Origin: CAZMVU01 sp964569295
GTDB lineage: Bacteria; Hydrogenedentota; Hydrogenedentia; Hydrogenedentales; JAGMZX01
DNA: 12,050 bases
Direction: 5' to 3'
Assembly: GCA_964569295.1 (NCBI GenBank)
Contig: CAZMVU010000152.1
Span: 1-12,050 of the forward strand
Made by a program: the position numbers and the translations under genes. Under the pieces are notes generated by a model. It was given only the letters and a program-made list of their open reading frames with translations, ran no database searches and was not told the origin of the DNA. This document shows, piece by piece, positions 1 to 8,278 of this stretch (the stretch's first letter is position 1; every line of letters starts with the position of its first letter).

Positions 1-55
1 TCCCCTTTTTGCTTCACTTTTTCACCAACAGCGCGGTAGTACAAGAACTGCGCCC
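1..55. repeat. Short intergenic repeat, copy 1 (~55 bp)
   Basis: This stretch at the window edge resembles 9571-9622. Both copies share a 5' box (CCTTTTTGC, one differing base, then TCACTTTT) and a 3' box (CAGCG, then AACTGCGCCC), with a poorly matched middle of about 7 bases. A small hairpin is kept in both copies: here GTAGT (36-40) can pair with ACTGC (47-51), using one G-T pair, and in the other copy GCAGT pairs with ACTGC. It lies directly upstream of hemW. The copy may begin before the window. It could be the end of a REP-like or transposon-derived unit; no coding function is evident. Confidence 0.5.
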
Positions 56-101
56 ATAACAATGGAGGTTCCCCGAGCCCCCCTGCAAGAAAAACCTATT
101 C

Positions 102-1253
102 ATGCTTGGCGTCTATGTACACATACCCTATTGCCGGAGCTTGTGCCCGTACTGCGATTTCGTGAAGACGCGCACGGACGGGTCCGCGCCGCCGGGCTAT
201 GTGGATGCCCTCTTCCAGGAAATGCATGCCACACCGCTTGATCAACCCGTGGGCAGCATTTTCTTCGGCGGCGGCACGCCGTCACTGCTGACGCCGGATG
301 ATCTCGCCCGGCTGCTCGGTGCGTTCGCCCGGCTGTATGCATTGGAAGCGCCGGAAGTTACCCTCGAGGCCAACCCGGACGACATCACCCCGGCGCTGGT
401 GCAGGCCTGGCGCGATGCCGGCGTGAACCGGGTGAGCCTCGGTGTGCAAAGTTTCGACAGCCACGTGCTGGGGTATCTGGGCAGGCGGCACGACGCGGCC
501 GATGCTTTGCGCGCCTGTGAGACGGTAGCGGCCCACTGCGACAATTGGAATATGGATCTCATTTTTGGCGCACAGCCGGTGGACACTTGGGGCGAGACGC
601 TGGCACAGTGCCGCGCCCTGGCGCCGCCGCATGTGGCGGCCTATGGCCTTACCTATGAAGCCGGCACGCCGTTCGGCCGGCGTGCGCACGAGGCCCTGCC
701 GGACGACGCTGCACTCGCGTTGTACCAGCAGGCCGAGGCGGCCCTCGGCGAATACATGCACTACGAAATCTCGAACTTCGCGCGCCCGGGCATGGAAGCG
801 CGGCACAACCTGATCTACTGGCACAACGCCCCCTACGCCGGTTTTGGCTGCGCGGCCTACAGCTACCTCGCCGGCGTGCGCGCGCGCAACCACGTGGATC
901 TCGCCGCCTACCTCGCGGCGCCCGGTGAGAAGTGTGAGGCGGAGCATATCGGACCGGCCGAAGAACGCGTCGAAACCGTGATCCAGTACCTGCGGTTACA
1001 AATGGGCCTTTCCCGTGATGCCTACCGTCACCGCTTCGGTAGTGAGGTGACCGAAGACTTCGGTCCGGCCCTCACGCGCCTCGCCACACGCGGCCTGATC
1101 ATGCTGGACGAAGAACACGTGCGCCCCACCGCACAAGGCTTCTACCTCAACAACGAGATCGGCCTCGAACTTTTGGATACTTTCGGGGACCGGCCACCAA
1201 TGAACAGCGGCACAACATCCCCAGCTTACACGCGACTGCCCTTTCACTCGTAG
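102..1253 (+). CDS. hemW: HemW-like radical SAM heme chaperone (formerly 'oxygen-independent coproporphyrinogen III oxidase-like')
   Basis: The 383-residue protein has the radical SAM cluster motif Cx3Cx2C at C11, C15 and C18 (CRSLCPYC, followed by DF as in HemW). It also has the SAM-binding glycine stretch GGGTPS (56-61), GVQSF (114-118) and YEISNFA (221-227). The HNxxYW signature (HNLIYW, 235-240) is the mark that separates HemW from true HemN. A HemN C-terminal-type domain occupies roughly residues 290-370. The length is normal for the family. HemW binds a 4Fe-4S cluster and SAM and is known as a heme-binding and heme-delivery protein of the cytoplasm, not a coproporphyrinogen oxidase. The start is the first ATG in frame before the conserved LGVYVHIPYC; no strong Shine-Dalgarno sequence precedes it. 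The DUF4203-like gene begins 22 bases after the stop, so the two may be co-transcribed. Confidence 0.93.
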   Translation: MLGVYVHIPYCRSLCPYCDFVKTRTDGSAPPGYVDALFQEMHATPLDQPVGSIFFGGGTPSLLTPDDLARLLGAFARLYALEAPEVTLEANPDDITPALVQAWRDAGVNRVSLGVQSFDSHVLGYLGRRHDAADALRACETVAAHCDNWNMDLIFGAQPVDTWGETLAQCRALAPPHVAAYGLTYEAGTPFGRRAHEALPDDAALALYQQAEAALGEYMHYEISNFARPGMEARHNLIYWHNAPYAGFGCAAYSYLAGVRARNHVDLAAYLAAPGEKCEAEHIGPAEERVETVIQYLRLQMGLSRDAYRHRFGSEVTEDFGPALTRLATRGLIMLDEEHVRPTAQGFYLNNEIGLELLDTFGDRPPMNSGTTSPAYTRLPFHS

Positions 1254-1275
1254 TCCCCGAAATTGGAGATACACC

Positions 1276-1905
1276 GTGTACAACTGGCTGCAACTTCAAT
1301 TGGCGGACTTGGATTCTGCCCACACGCATTATGTGCTGTTGGCGCTTGTGGGCGTGGGGCTGCTCTATACCTTTTTCGGTTACCGGCTGCTGCACTTTAT
1401 CCTGGCGCTCACGGGGTTCCTGCTGGCCGCGCTGTCGGCCGTGGTGCTGGTGGGGTGGGTGAGCGGCGGGCATATGTTGGCCATGGGGATGGCGGTGCTG
1501 GTGGGGGGCATTTGCGGCGCACTGGCATTGGGCTGGCTCTACCGCACGGGCATATTCTTTCTCGGAGGCATCGGCGGATGGGCCATTGCCTCGATGTTCC
1601 TCACGGGCCAGGGCCTGTCGTGGGCGCCGTGGGCCATGGCCGGCGCTGCGGTGGCGGGGGCGTTGCTGGCGCTGGTGCTCGAGAAACCGGTCGTGGTCGT
1701 AGCCACGAGCGCGTTGGGCGCGTTGCTGGCGGTATACAGCGTGCTCTATTTCGTCATGTCCGCGGAACGAGAGGCCCAACTCGCCGAGGCCGGGCTGCTC
1801 GACAGTTTCCCGTGGATCGTGGCGGGGGTGTGGGGCGTGTTGGCCGTGACCGGCCTGTTTGTTCAATTCGCGCGCGGCCACCGCCGCCGAAAGGACAAGG
1901 AATAG
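1276..1905 (+). CDS. DUF4203-like seven-helix integral membrane protein
   Basis: The gene starts with GTG at 1276, with GGAG about 7 bases upstream, and encodes 209 residues. I count seven hydrophobic segments, at about residues 19-35, 40-61, 66-88, 91-110, 117-135, 138-160 and 179-198, followed by a basic tail (RGHRRRKDKE) that is probably cytoplasmic. The FFGYRLLHFILALTGFLL segment and the later LEKPVVVVATSALGAL segment resemble DUF4203 (TMEM198/TM7SF3-type) proteins, whose biochemical role is unclear. It follows hemW closely in the same direction, but nothing ties it to heme handling. Glycines are frequent in the helices, which fits close packing. The family assignment is from recognition of pattern only; a generic small membrane protein is the alternative. 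Confidence 0.75.
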   Translation: MYNWLQLQLADLDSAHTHYVLLALVGVGLLYTFFGYRLLHFILALTGFLLAALSAVVLVGWVSGGHMLAMGMAVLVGGICGALALGWLYRTGIFFLGGIGGWAIASMFLTGQGLSWAPWAMAGAAVAGALLALVLEKPVVVVATSALGALLAVYSVLYFVMSAEREAQLAEAGLLDSFPWIVAGVWGVLAVTGLFVQFARGHRRRKDKE

Positions 1906-2068
1906 GGCACGCGCCTTTCGCGTAACACCTCGGAGGGACACCAGCGGCGAGAAAACCGCGCGGTTCCAAAAATGCTCGAAATTGGACGGCCGCCGCGCAT
2001 GCTCCGCGCAGATTCTCCCATTCCTGGGGTGCGAGCGCATGCGGCGCCCCCTGCGGCGGGAATCTAAT

Positions 2069-2097
2069 TTGCACAGGGATACGGACTTGTGTATACT
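2069..2097 (+). promoter_or_regulatory. Sigma-70-type promoter of ppdK
   Basis: A -35 box TTGCAC (2069-2074) and a -10 box TATACT (2092-2097) are separated by exactly 17 bases. This predicts a transcript start near 2103-2105 and a leader of about 125 bases before the ppdK ATG. The surrounding gap 1906-2228 holds no gene. Besides this promoter and the leader hairpins it contains only GC-rich spacer, with a small ACGCG/CGCGT hairpin just after the DUF4203-like gene. Confidence 0.75.
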
Positions 2098-2111
2098 TCC
2101 CCGCGATTCTT

Positions 2112-2146
2112 CCCTGCGGGGATCAAAGCAGGGTTTCCTCTTTTTT
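2112..2146 (+). promoter_or_regulatory. Terminator-like hairpin in the ppdK leader (possible attenuator)
   Basis: CCCTGC (2112-2117) pairs with GCAGGG (2128-2133) around a 10-base loop. It is followed by a pyrimidine run ending in six T (2141-2146). This has the form of an intrinsic terminator but lies between the promoter and the ppdK start. A second possible stem follows: CGGGA (2148-2152) with TCCCG (2179-2183), with nested GGCC pairing. Premature termination or attenuation is an inference. The stem is only six pairs and could simply be a weak structure. Confidence 0.4.
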
Positions 2147-2228
2147 CCGGGAGGCCGCCGGACTCGATGGCCCCGGAATCCCGTGCTAGACAACCGCGCT
2201 GTACGCAGCGCCATGGAGACGAACAACC

Positions 2229-4982
<2,754 letters not shown>

Positions 4983-5034
4983 GGCCACCACACGCCGAAA
5001 GAAATAACGCATCTCCCCCCCCAATCCCCTCATG

Positions 5035-5079
5035 ACCGCCCCGGCCGGCCCCCCACCGCGCCGGGGCGGTTACTGTTTT
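5035..5079 (+). terminator. Rho-independent terminator of ppdK
   Basis: ACCGCCCCGG (5035-5044) is perfectly complementary to CCGGGGCGGT (5061-5070), giving a 10-bp stem with a 16-base loop. TTACTGTTTT follows. It lies about 50 bases after the ppdK stop codon. Confidence 0.8.
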
Positions 5080-5120
5080 CGAGTCCGTCCGGGCGGGCCA
5101 TTGCACCAACGTCCTTTTCT

Positions 5121-5610
5121 CGTAATTCTTCAGCCGTATTGAAAAATCGTAGTAATTCTTTAGTGGTCTGCCGTGCGCCGTTTTACGTACTTCATGGCCG
5201 CGCCGGTATCGGCGCGGGGAGCGGTTCTGGCCCACCCGTTGTCTCTATGAGTCACGATGTATGCGCCCTTTGGAGTGCGGTGGCTTGCCACCGCTTTTCC
5301 CGCAAAGGCCGTGGGGTAGACGCTGGCGCGTAAGCCGGGAGAAAAGAGCCTCGTGGCCTCCAGCCCAAGTGTTTTGCTCACGCGCTCGAGAAGGATTCAA
5401 GGATACGCCTGGCGACTGCGTACGGTTTCTCTCCCGCCTTGGACAAACGCACGCACTTTGAGCCCACGCGCGCAATAGCGGTGGCAAGCCAGTGCAGTCC
5501 AAAGTAGCGCCCACAGCATGGCTATCCCCGCCGCACGCTGGTATTCGCTATCAGGCAACAGATTGGCAAGACGAGTGCGCCGCATTTCGCCATACGGCTG
5601 AAGAATTACG
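5121..5610. mobile_element. 490-bp MITE-like repeat element (copy A)
   Basis: The element is bounded by 19-bp perfect terminal inverted repeats: CGTAATTCTTCAGCCGTAT at 5121-5139 and its reverse complement at 5592-5610. It sits between the convergent ppdK and VWA-OmpA genes. A second, imperfect copy of the end motif (AGTAATTCTTTAG) begins at 5151, just inside the left end. The interior holds a perfect hairpin with a GTAT loop (5198-5217), a core palindrome GCGGTGGC-TT-GCCACCGC (5277-5294), and an inverted copy of that core (5477-5504 against 5268-5295, 25 of 28 matching). Positions 5219-5368 match 11901-12050 with 6 differences in 150, and 5553-5612 resembles 11768-11827. No transposase is present, so if mobile it is non-autonomous. 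Target-site duplications are not evident. Short open frames inside it look spurious. Confidence 0.7.
5198..5217. repeat. Conserved GTAT-loop hairpin in copy A
   Basis: CCGCGCCG pairs perfectly with CGGCGCGG around a GTAT loop. The matching stem in copy B (11880-11899) keeps the loop. It shows one compensatory change (C5204-G5211 becomes T11886-A11893), one G-C to G-T change, and two unpaired positions. Confidence 0.6.
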
Positions 5611-5657
5611 AATAGCCCTTATTACACCGCTATTCGTTACGGCGGGGTGCCGGCCAG

Positions 5658-5701
5658 AAAAAAAAGCGCATCCCCAGCGGCGCAAGGCCGCGGAGGATGC
5701 G
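5658..5701 (-). terminator. Rho-independent terminator of the VWA-OmpA gene
   Basis: On the minus strand, CGCATCC and CCGC-type arms pair with GCGGC and GGATGCG (5667-5681 with 5687-5701). This makes a ~15-position stem with two mismatches and a 5-base loop, followed by an eight-T run (plus-strand A at 5658-5665). It lies 20 bases past the stop codon of the VWA-OmpA gene. Confidence 0.88.
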
Positions 5702-5720
5702 TGGTGTGCTTTGGACGGGG

Positions 5721-6752
5721 TCAGGGAATAGGAACGATTTCCGCGCGCCGGTTGAACTGCCTGTTCTCGGGAGAGCGGTTTGGCACGGTTGGCCGTGTTA
5801 ACCCGTAGCCGACGGTATCGATGCGGGAGGCATCAATTCCGCGGTTTACGAGGGCCTTCTTCACGGCGTTGGCGCGCTGCTCCGACAGGGTCATGTTGTA
5901 GCTCTCTGAGCCGCGGTCGTCGGTGTGGCCTTCGACCCGCACGCGCATGGTGGGATCGGTGCGCATCGCTTCCGCGATCGAATCGATGGTCAGCGAGGCC
6001 GCCTCACGCAGGTGTGCCTTGTCGGTATCGAAATAGATGCCGGGGCCATGGTCGGCGGCCTGGGAGGCGTTGGCCGGGCCGAAGAAGACATCACGCACGA
6101 AGGCGGTCATGCCTTCGGCTTGCGCCAACTGATTCGCATGGTATGCCGTGCCGCACCCGCTGATGGCCGCCAGGTTTGCAAGCAGTTGGCCGCCGGCCGC
6201 GTTGGCGCCAAAATGCACGGTGTGGATGCACACGGCGCCGCCGGCGGTATTGATGAGGCGCGCCGCCGCGTCCATGGTTTGCGTGGGCGCATTGGCCTCG
6301 CCATCGGAAAGGATGACAAGGGCCGTATTGCCCGTAGTGCCTGCGAGGCCCGGCTGCAATTTGTCGAGCACGCGCGCCAAGGGCGTCGAGGCACCGAGCC
6401 ATTCGAGGCTGGCCACGAAGCCTTGCAAGTCATGGCGATCGAAGGCCGCGGGGACATGTTTGCGCCAGCGCTGCGTGGATTCGCCGCCGTAAAGGATCAT
6501 GCCGACCTGGAAGTCGCCGGGCGGCACGCCGTTAACAAAGGATCGCAGGATCTCCTTCTCGAGCGCGAATTTGGCGGGCGGGTACATGGATCCCGAGCCA
6601 TCGGCCACCACAATCAGGTTGTCGATGGTCACCTGTTCGTCTGGCGCGGGTGCCACTGGCGCAATGACCGCAGGCGGCGTCATGGTCTGGCAGCCCGCCC
6701 CCAGAATGCCGGCAATCGATACTGCAACGAAAAGTGAGATATGTTTTCTCAC
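5721..6752 (-). CDS. VWA-domain lipoprotein with C-terminal OmpA-like peptidoglycan-binding domain
   Basis: The 343-residue protein begins at GTG (6752), with a purine-rich GGGAGAGG ribosome site upstream. A lipoprotein signal (MRKHISLFVAVSIAGILGAG) ends at lipobox Cys21, followed by a Pro/Ala-rich linker. A von Willebrand A domain spans about residues 44-230. Its metal-site (MIDAS) motif DGSGS is at 51-55, a GASTPL segment probably supplies the MIDAS threonine, and LSDGEAN the acidic residue. An OmpA-like domain covers 238-343, with GHTDDRGS, NMTLSEQRANAV and FNRRAEI, which normally bind diaminopimelate in peptidoglycan. This predicts an outer-membrane-anchored, wall-tethered periplasmic protein that binds a partner through metal. 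The partner is unknown. It is the last gene before a strong terminator and lies 170 bases after ric, so read-through or its own promoter are both possible. Confidence 0.93.
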   Translation of the reverse strand: MRKHISLFVAVSIAGILGAGCQTMTPPAVIAPVAPAPDEQVTIDNLIVVADGSGSMYPPAKFALEKEILRSFVNGVPPGDFQVGMILYGGESTQRWRKHVPAAFDRHDLQGFVASLEWLGASTPLARVLDKLQPGLAGTTGNTALVILSDGEANAPTQTMDAAARLINTAGGAVCIHTVHFGANAAGGQLLANLAAISGCGTAYHANQLAQAEGMTAFVRDVFFGPANASQAADHGPGIYFDTDKAHLREAASLTIDSIAEAMRTDPTMRVRVEGHTDDRGSESYNMTLSEQRANAVKKALVNRGIDASRIDTVGYGLTRPTVPNRSPENRQFNRRAEIVPIP

Positions 6753-6772
6753 GGCCCTCTCCCTTCCATCTA

Positions 6773-6790
6773 ATGCGCTGGGCAGCGCAT
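6773..6790. promoter_or_regulatory. 18-bp perfect palindrome upstream of the VWA-OmpA gene
   Basis: ATGCGCTG and CAGCGCAT flank a GG centre, about 20 bases upstream of the GTG start and just before the ribosome site. It could be an operator or a leader hairpin that tunes translation. No regulator is identified. Confidence 0.4.
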
Positions 6791-6922
6791 GGCCTCTGTG
6801 GAATATCCTGTCTGATAGTAACTTGTGCAGGCCGATGGGCGCAAGTCCAGCAGCGGAAAAAATGAACGGTGTCCATCATCCAGGGGGGGCGCTGGACGCC
6901 GCCTGTCCCGGGGGCCGGGAGA

Positions 6923-7642
6923 CTATTCTGCGGCCGTGCGCACTTGCTGGATTTCTGCGCGCACTTGTGGAAAGAGGATGTTGTTTTCCTTGTGGATGTG
7001 CTGGTGCGTGTCGTGCTCGAGTGCCTCGAGGCTATCGAACAGCGCCCGGAAGGTGTTGCAGGCCCAATCCGGCGGGGCATAGTCGCCGGTGAGCCGGCGC
7101 AACTCGGCGAGGGCCTCCCCGGCGGAGTCGTGCTCCATCTCCATGACGTTGAGCGGCCCGTCCATCAGGGCGCGTTGCTCAGCGGGCAGGGTGCCGCTGA
7201 ACAACTGCTCGACAAGCGGAAAGAGCACCTGCTCCTCTTTGCCCAGGTGCGTAAGCAGTTCTTCCTTGAGGCCGGCGAATACGCGCAGCACCTCATGCAG
7301 CCGCGGCTCTTTGTCGCCATGCACTTTGGCTACCTTATGCACCATGCGTTCGATGCGCGGCAGCTCTTCCTTGAGGAAACCGTGATGTGTGGCCACAATG
7401 TGTTGCGCCAGTGCTGTGGGGCCCATGGCTGTGAGGTCCGCGGTTGGCGCCGCCGGTTTCCTATCGAGGGCCGCGAGTTCGCTCACCACCTGGTCGAGGG
7501 GGACGCTCTTCTTCTCGCAGGCTTCTTGCAGCGGGCGCTTCCCCCCGCAGCAGAAGTCGATCTTGTGGTTGTCGAATACCCGCGCACGGGCGGGCCGTTC
7601 GGTGACCAGTTCTGCGACGGTCTTGTTGGCATAATCGGTCAT
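6923..7642 (-). CDS. ric: RIC-family di-iron iron-sulfur cluster repair protein (YtfE/ScdA type)
   Basis: The 239-residue protein has an N-terminal ScdA_N (DUF542) domain at residues 2-56, with the family's CCGG motif at C31-C32 (HKIDFCCGGKRPL). It is followed by a hemerythrin-like four-helix domain, about 75-232. The iron-ligand segments are visible: ATHHGFLKEELPRI, LTHLGKEEQVLFP, MEMEHDSAG and HQHIHKENNILFP, matching the His and Glu ligands of YtfE. The protein repairs Fe-S clusters damaged by nitric oxide or peroxide, probably by supplying iron, in the cytoplasm. The ATG is preceded by AAGGAG with a 7-base spacer. It lies 112 bases downstream of the Rrf2 regulator gene on the same strand, which suggests regulation by that protein. 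Confidence 0.95.
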   Translation of the reverse strand: MTDYANKTVAELVTERPARARVFDNHKIDFCCGGKRPLQEACEKKSVPLDQVVSELAALDRKPAAPTADLTAMGPTALAQHIVATHHGFLKEELPRIERMVHKVAKVHGDKEPRLHEVLRVFAGLKEELLTHLGKEEQVLFPLVEQLFSGTLPAEQRALMDGPLNVMEMEHDSAGEALAELRRLTGDYAPPDWACNTFRALFDSLEALEHDTHQHIHKENNILFPQVRAEIQQVRTAAE

Positions 7643-7658
7643 GACAGGGCTCCTTGTT

Positions 7659-7717
7659 GGCGCACGGCATGCGCCGTATTGTGTCGGATCTTACGGTTAA
7701 GCACATGTGCATATCCG
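7659..7717 (-). promoter_or_regulatory. Palindromic leader region of ric (possible operator)
   Basis: The spacer between the Rrf2 gene and ric holds a perfect palindrome GCACATGTGC (7701-7710), flanked more widely by CGGAT (7685-7689) and ATCCG (7713-7717). Closer to the ric start, GGCGCA (7659-7664) pairs with TGCGCC (7670-7675), just outside the AAGGAG ribosome site. The first palindrome could bind the neighbouring Rrf2 protein. The second could mask the ribosome site. No strong -35/-10 pair is seen here, so an internal promoter is unproven. Confidence 0.4.
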
Positions 7718-7754
7718 AAAAAACACCAGAACGTAGCACCGTGTTCTGCACAGC

Positions 7755-8174
7755 TTATGTCGGGGGAACCGGCGCCGGTGGACTGGCAACCTCGGCCAAG
7801 GTCGAAGTGCGCAGCATCTTCACGTATTCATCGCGCACATAGGCGGCTTTATGGTGCAGGGCGCAGGGGGTGTCCGGTGAGCACGCCCCGTTTCCCATGA
7901 GGCAGCCGGTCCAGTCGCTGACGTGGTCGAAGGGCTCGACCACCTCATACAACGTTATCTTCTCGGGGGACTTCGCGAGTTGGAAGCCGCCCCCCATTCC
8001 CTTTTGGCTCACGAGCACGCCGCGTTCGGCGAGTGTCTTGAGCATTTTGCCGAGGTAATTCTGGGGCGCCCGGATTTCTTCGGCGATGCTGCCAGCGCCG
8101 CGGAACTGATCCCGGGGTGTCTGGGCAAGCACGAGCGTGGCGCGCAGGGCGTGTTTAGCGGTACGAGAGAGCAT
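7755..8174 (-). CDS. Rrf2-family transcriptional regulator with cluster-binding cysteines
   Basis: The 139-residue protein has an N-terminal winged helix-turn-helix (about residues 28-60: SIAEEIRAPQNYLGKMLKTL, then the GMGGGFQLAKSP wing). A dimerisation helix and three cysteines follow at C91, C98 and C104 (spacing Cx6Cx5C). IscR uses Cx5Cx5C, NsrR Cx4Cx5C and RirA Cx7Cx5C, so this looks like an Fe-S-sensing Rrf2 protein of uncertain subtype. The C-terminal tail is Pro/Ala-rich. It probably senses NO, oxidants or Fe-S status and controls itself and the downstream ric. The ATG has AAGGAA about 7 bases upstream. An NsrR-like role is the best guess from context; an IscR-like role is possible, but no isc or suf genes are present here. 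Confidence 0.93.
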   Translation of the reverse strand: MLSRTAKHALRATLVLAQTPRDQFRGAGSIAEEIRAPQNYLGKMLKTLAERGVLVSQKGMGGGFQLAKSPEKITLYEVVEPFDHVSDWTGCLMGNGACSPDTPCALHHKAAYVRDEYVKMLRTSTLAEVASPPAPVPPT

Positions 8175-8186
8175 GGACAGTTCCTT

Positions 8187-8208
8187 AATCGCATGTCATT
8201 ATACGATT
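8187..8208 (-). promoter_or_regulatory. Probable autoregulatory operator overlapping the Rrf2 -10 box
   Basis: The 22-bp segment is an imperfect palindrome with outer arms AATCG(C/T)A and T(A/G)CGATT (6 of 7 positions symmetric). It contains the -10 hexamer at 8198-8203. Its size and position suit a dimeric Rrf2 repressor. That the Rrf2 protein binds here is inferred. Confidence 0.5.
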
Positions 8209-8226
8209 CCGCAGGCCTGTTGTCAA
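8198..8226 (-). promoter_or_regulatory. Perfect-consensus sigma-70 promoter of the Rrf2 gene
   Basis: On the minus strand TTGACA (8221-8226) and TATAAT (8198-8203) are separated by exactly 17 bases. The ATG lies 23 bases past the -10 box, so the leader is very short but still contains the AAGGAA ribosome site. Confidence 0.92.
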
Positions 8227-8278
8227 GCGGCCCCTGCTACCCGCTTAACCGTTGCACAGAAACGCGATTATGCCCGGG

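Noticed and set aside
1995..2042. Direct repeat GCGCATGC at 1995-2002 and 2035-2042 upstream of the ppdK promoter
   Set aside because: An 8-mer recurring once in a GC-rich spacer is close to chance expectation.
1147..2226. A 359-residue minus-strand open frame across the DUF4203-like gene and the ppdK leader
   Set aside because: It is composed of Arg/His/Gln-rich low-complexity sequence and overlaps a membrane protein gene and the ppdK promoter; no protein character.
5160..5514. Short open frames in the repeat (for example ones containing AVASHRTPKGA or MRPLECGGLPPL)
   Set aside because: They recur in copy B, but differences between copies are mostly amino-acid changing, and the sequences match a non-coding repeat often mis-annotated as protein.
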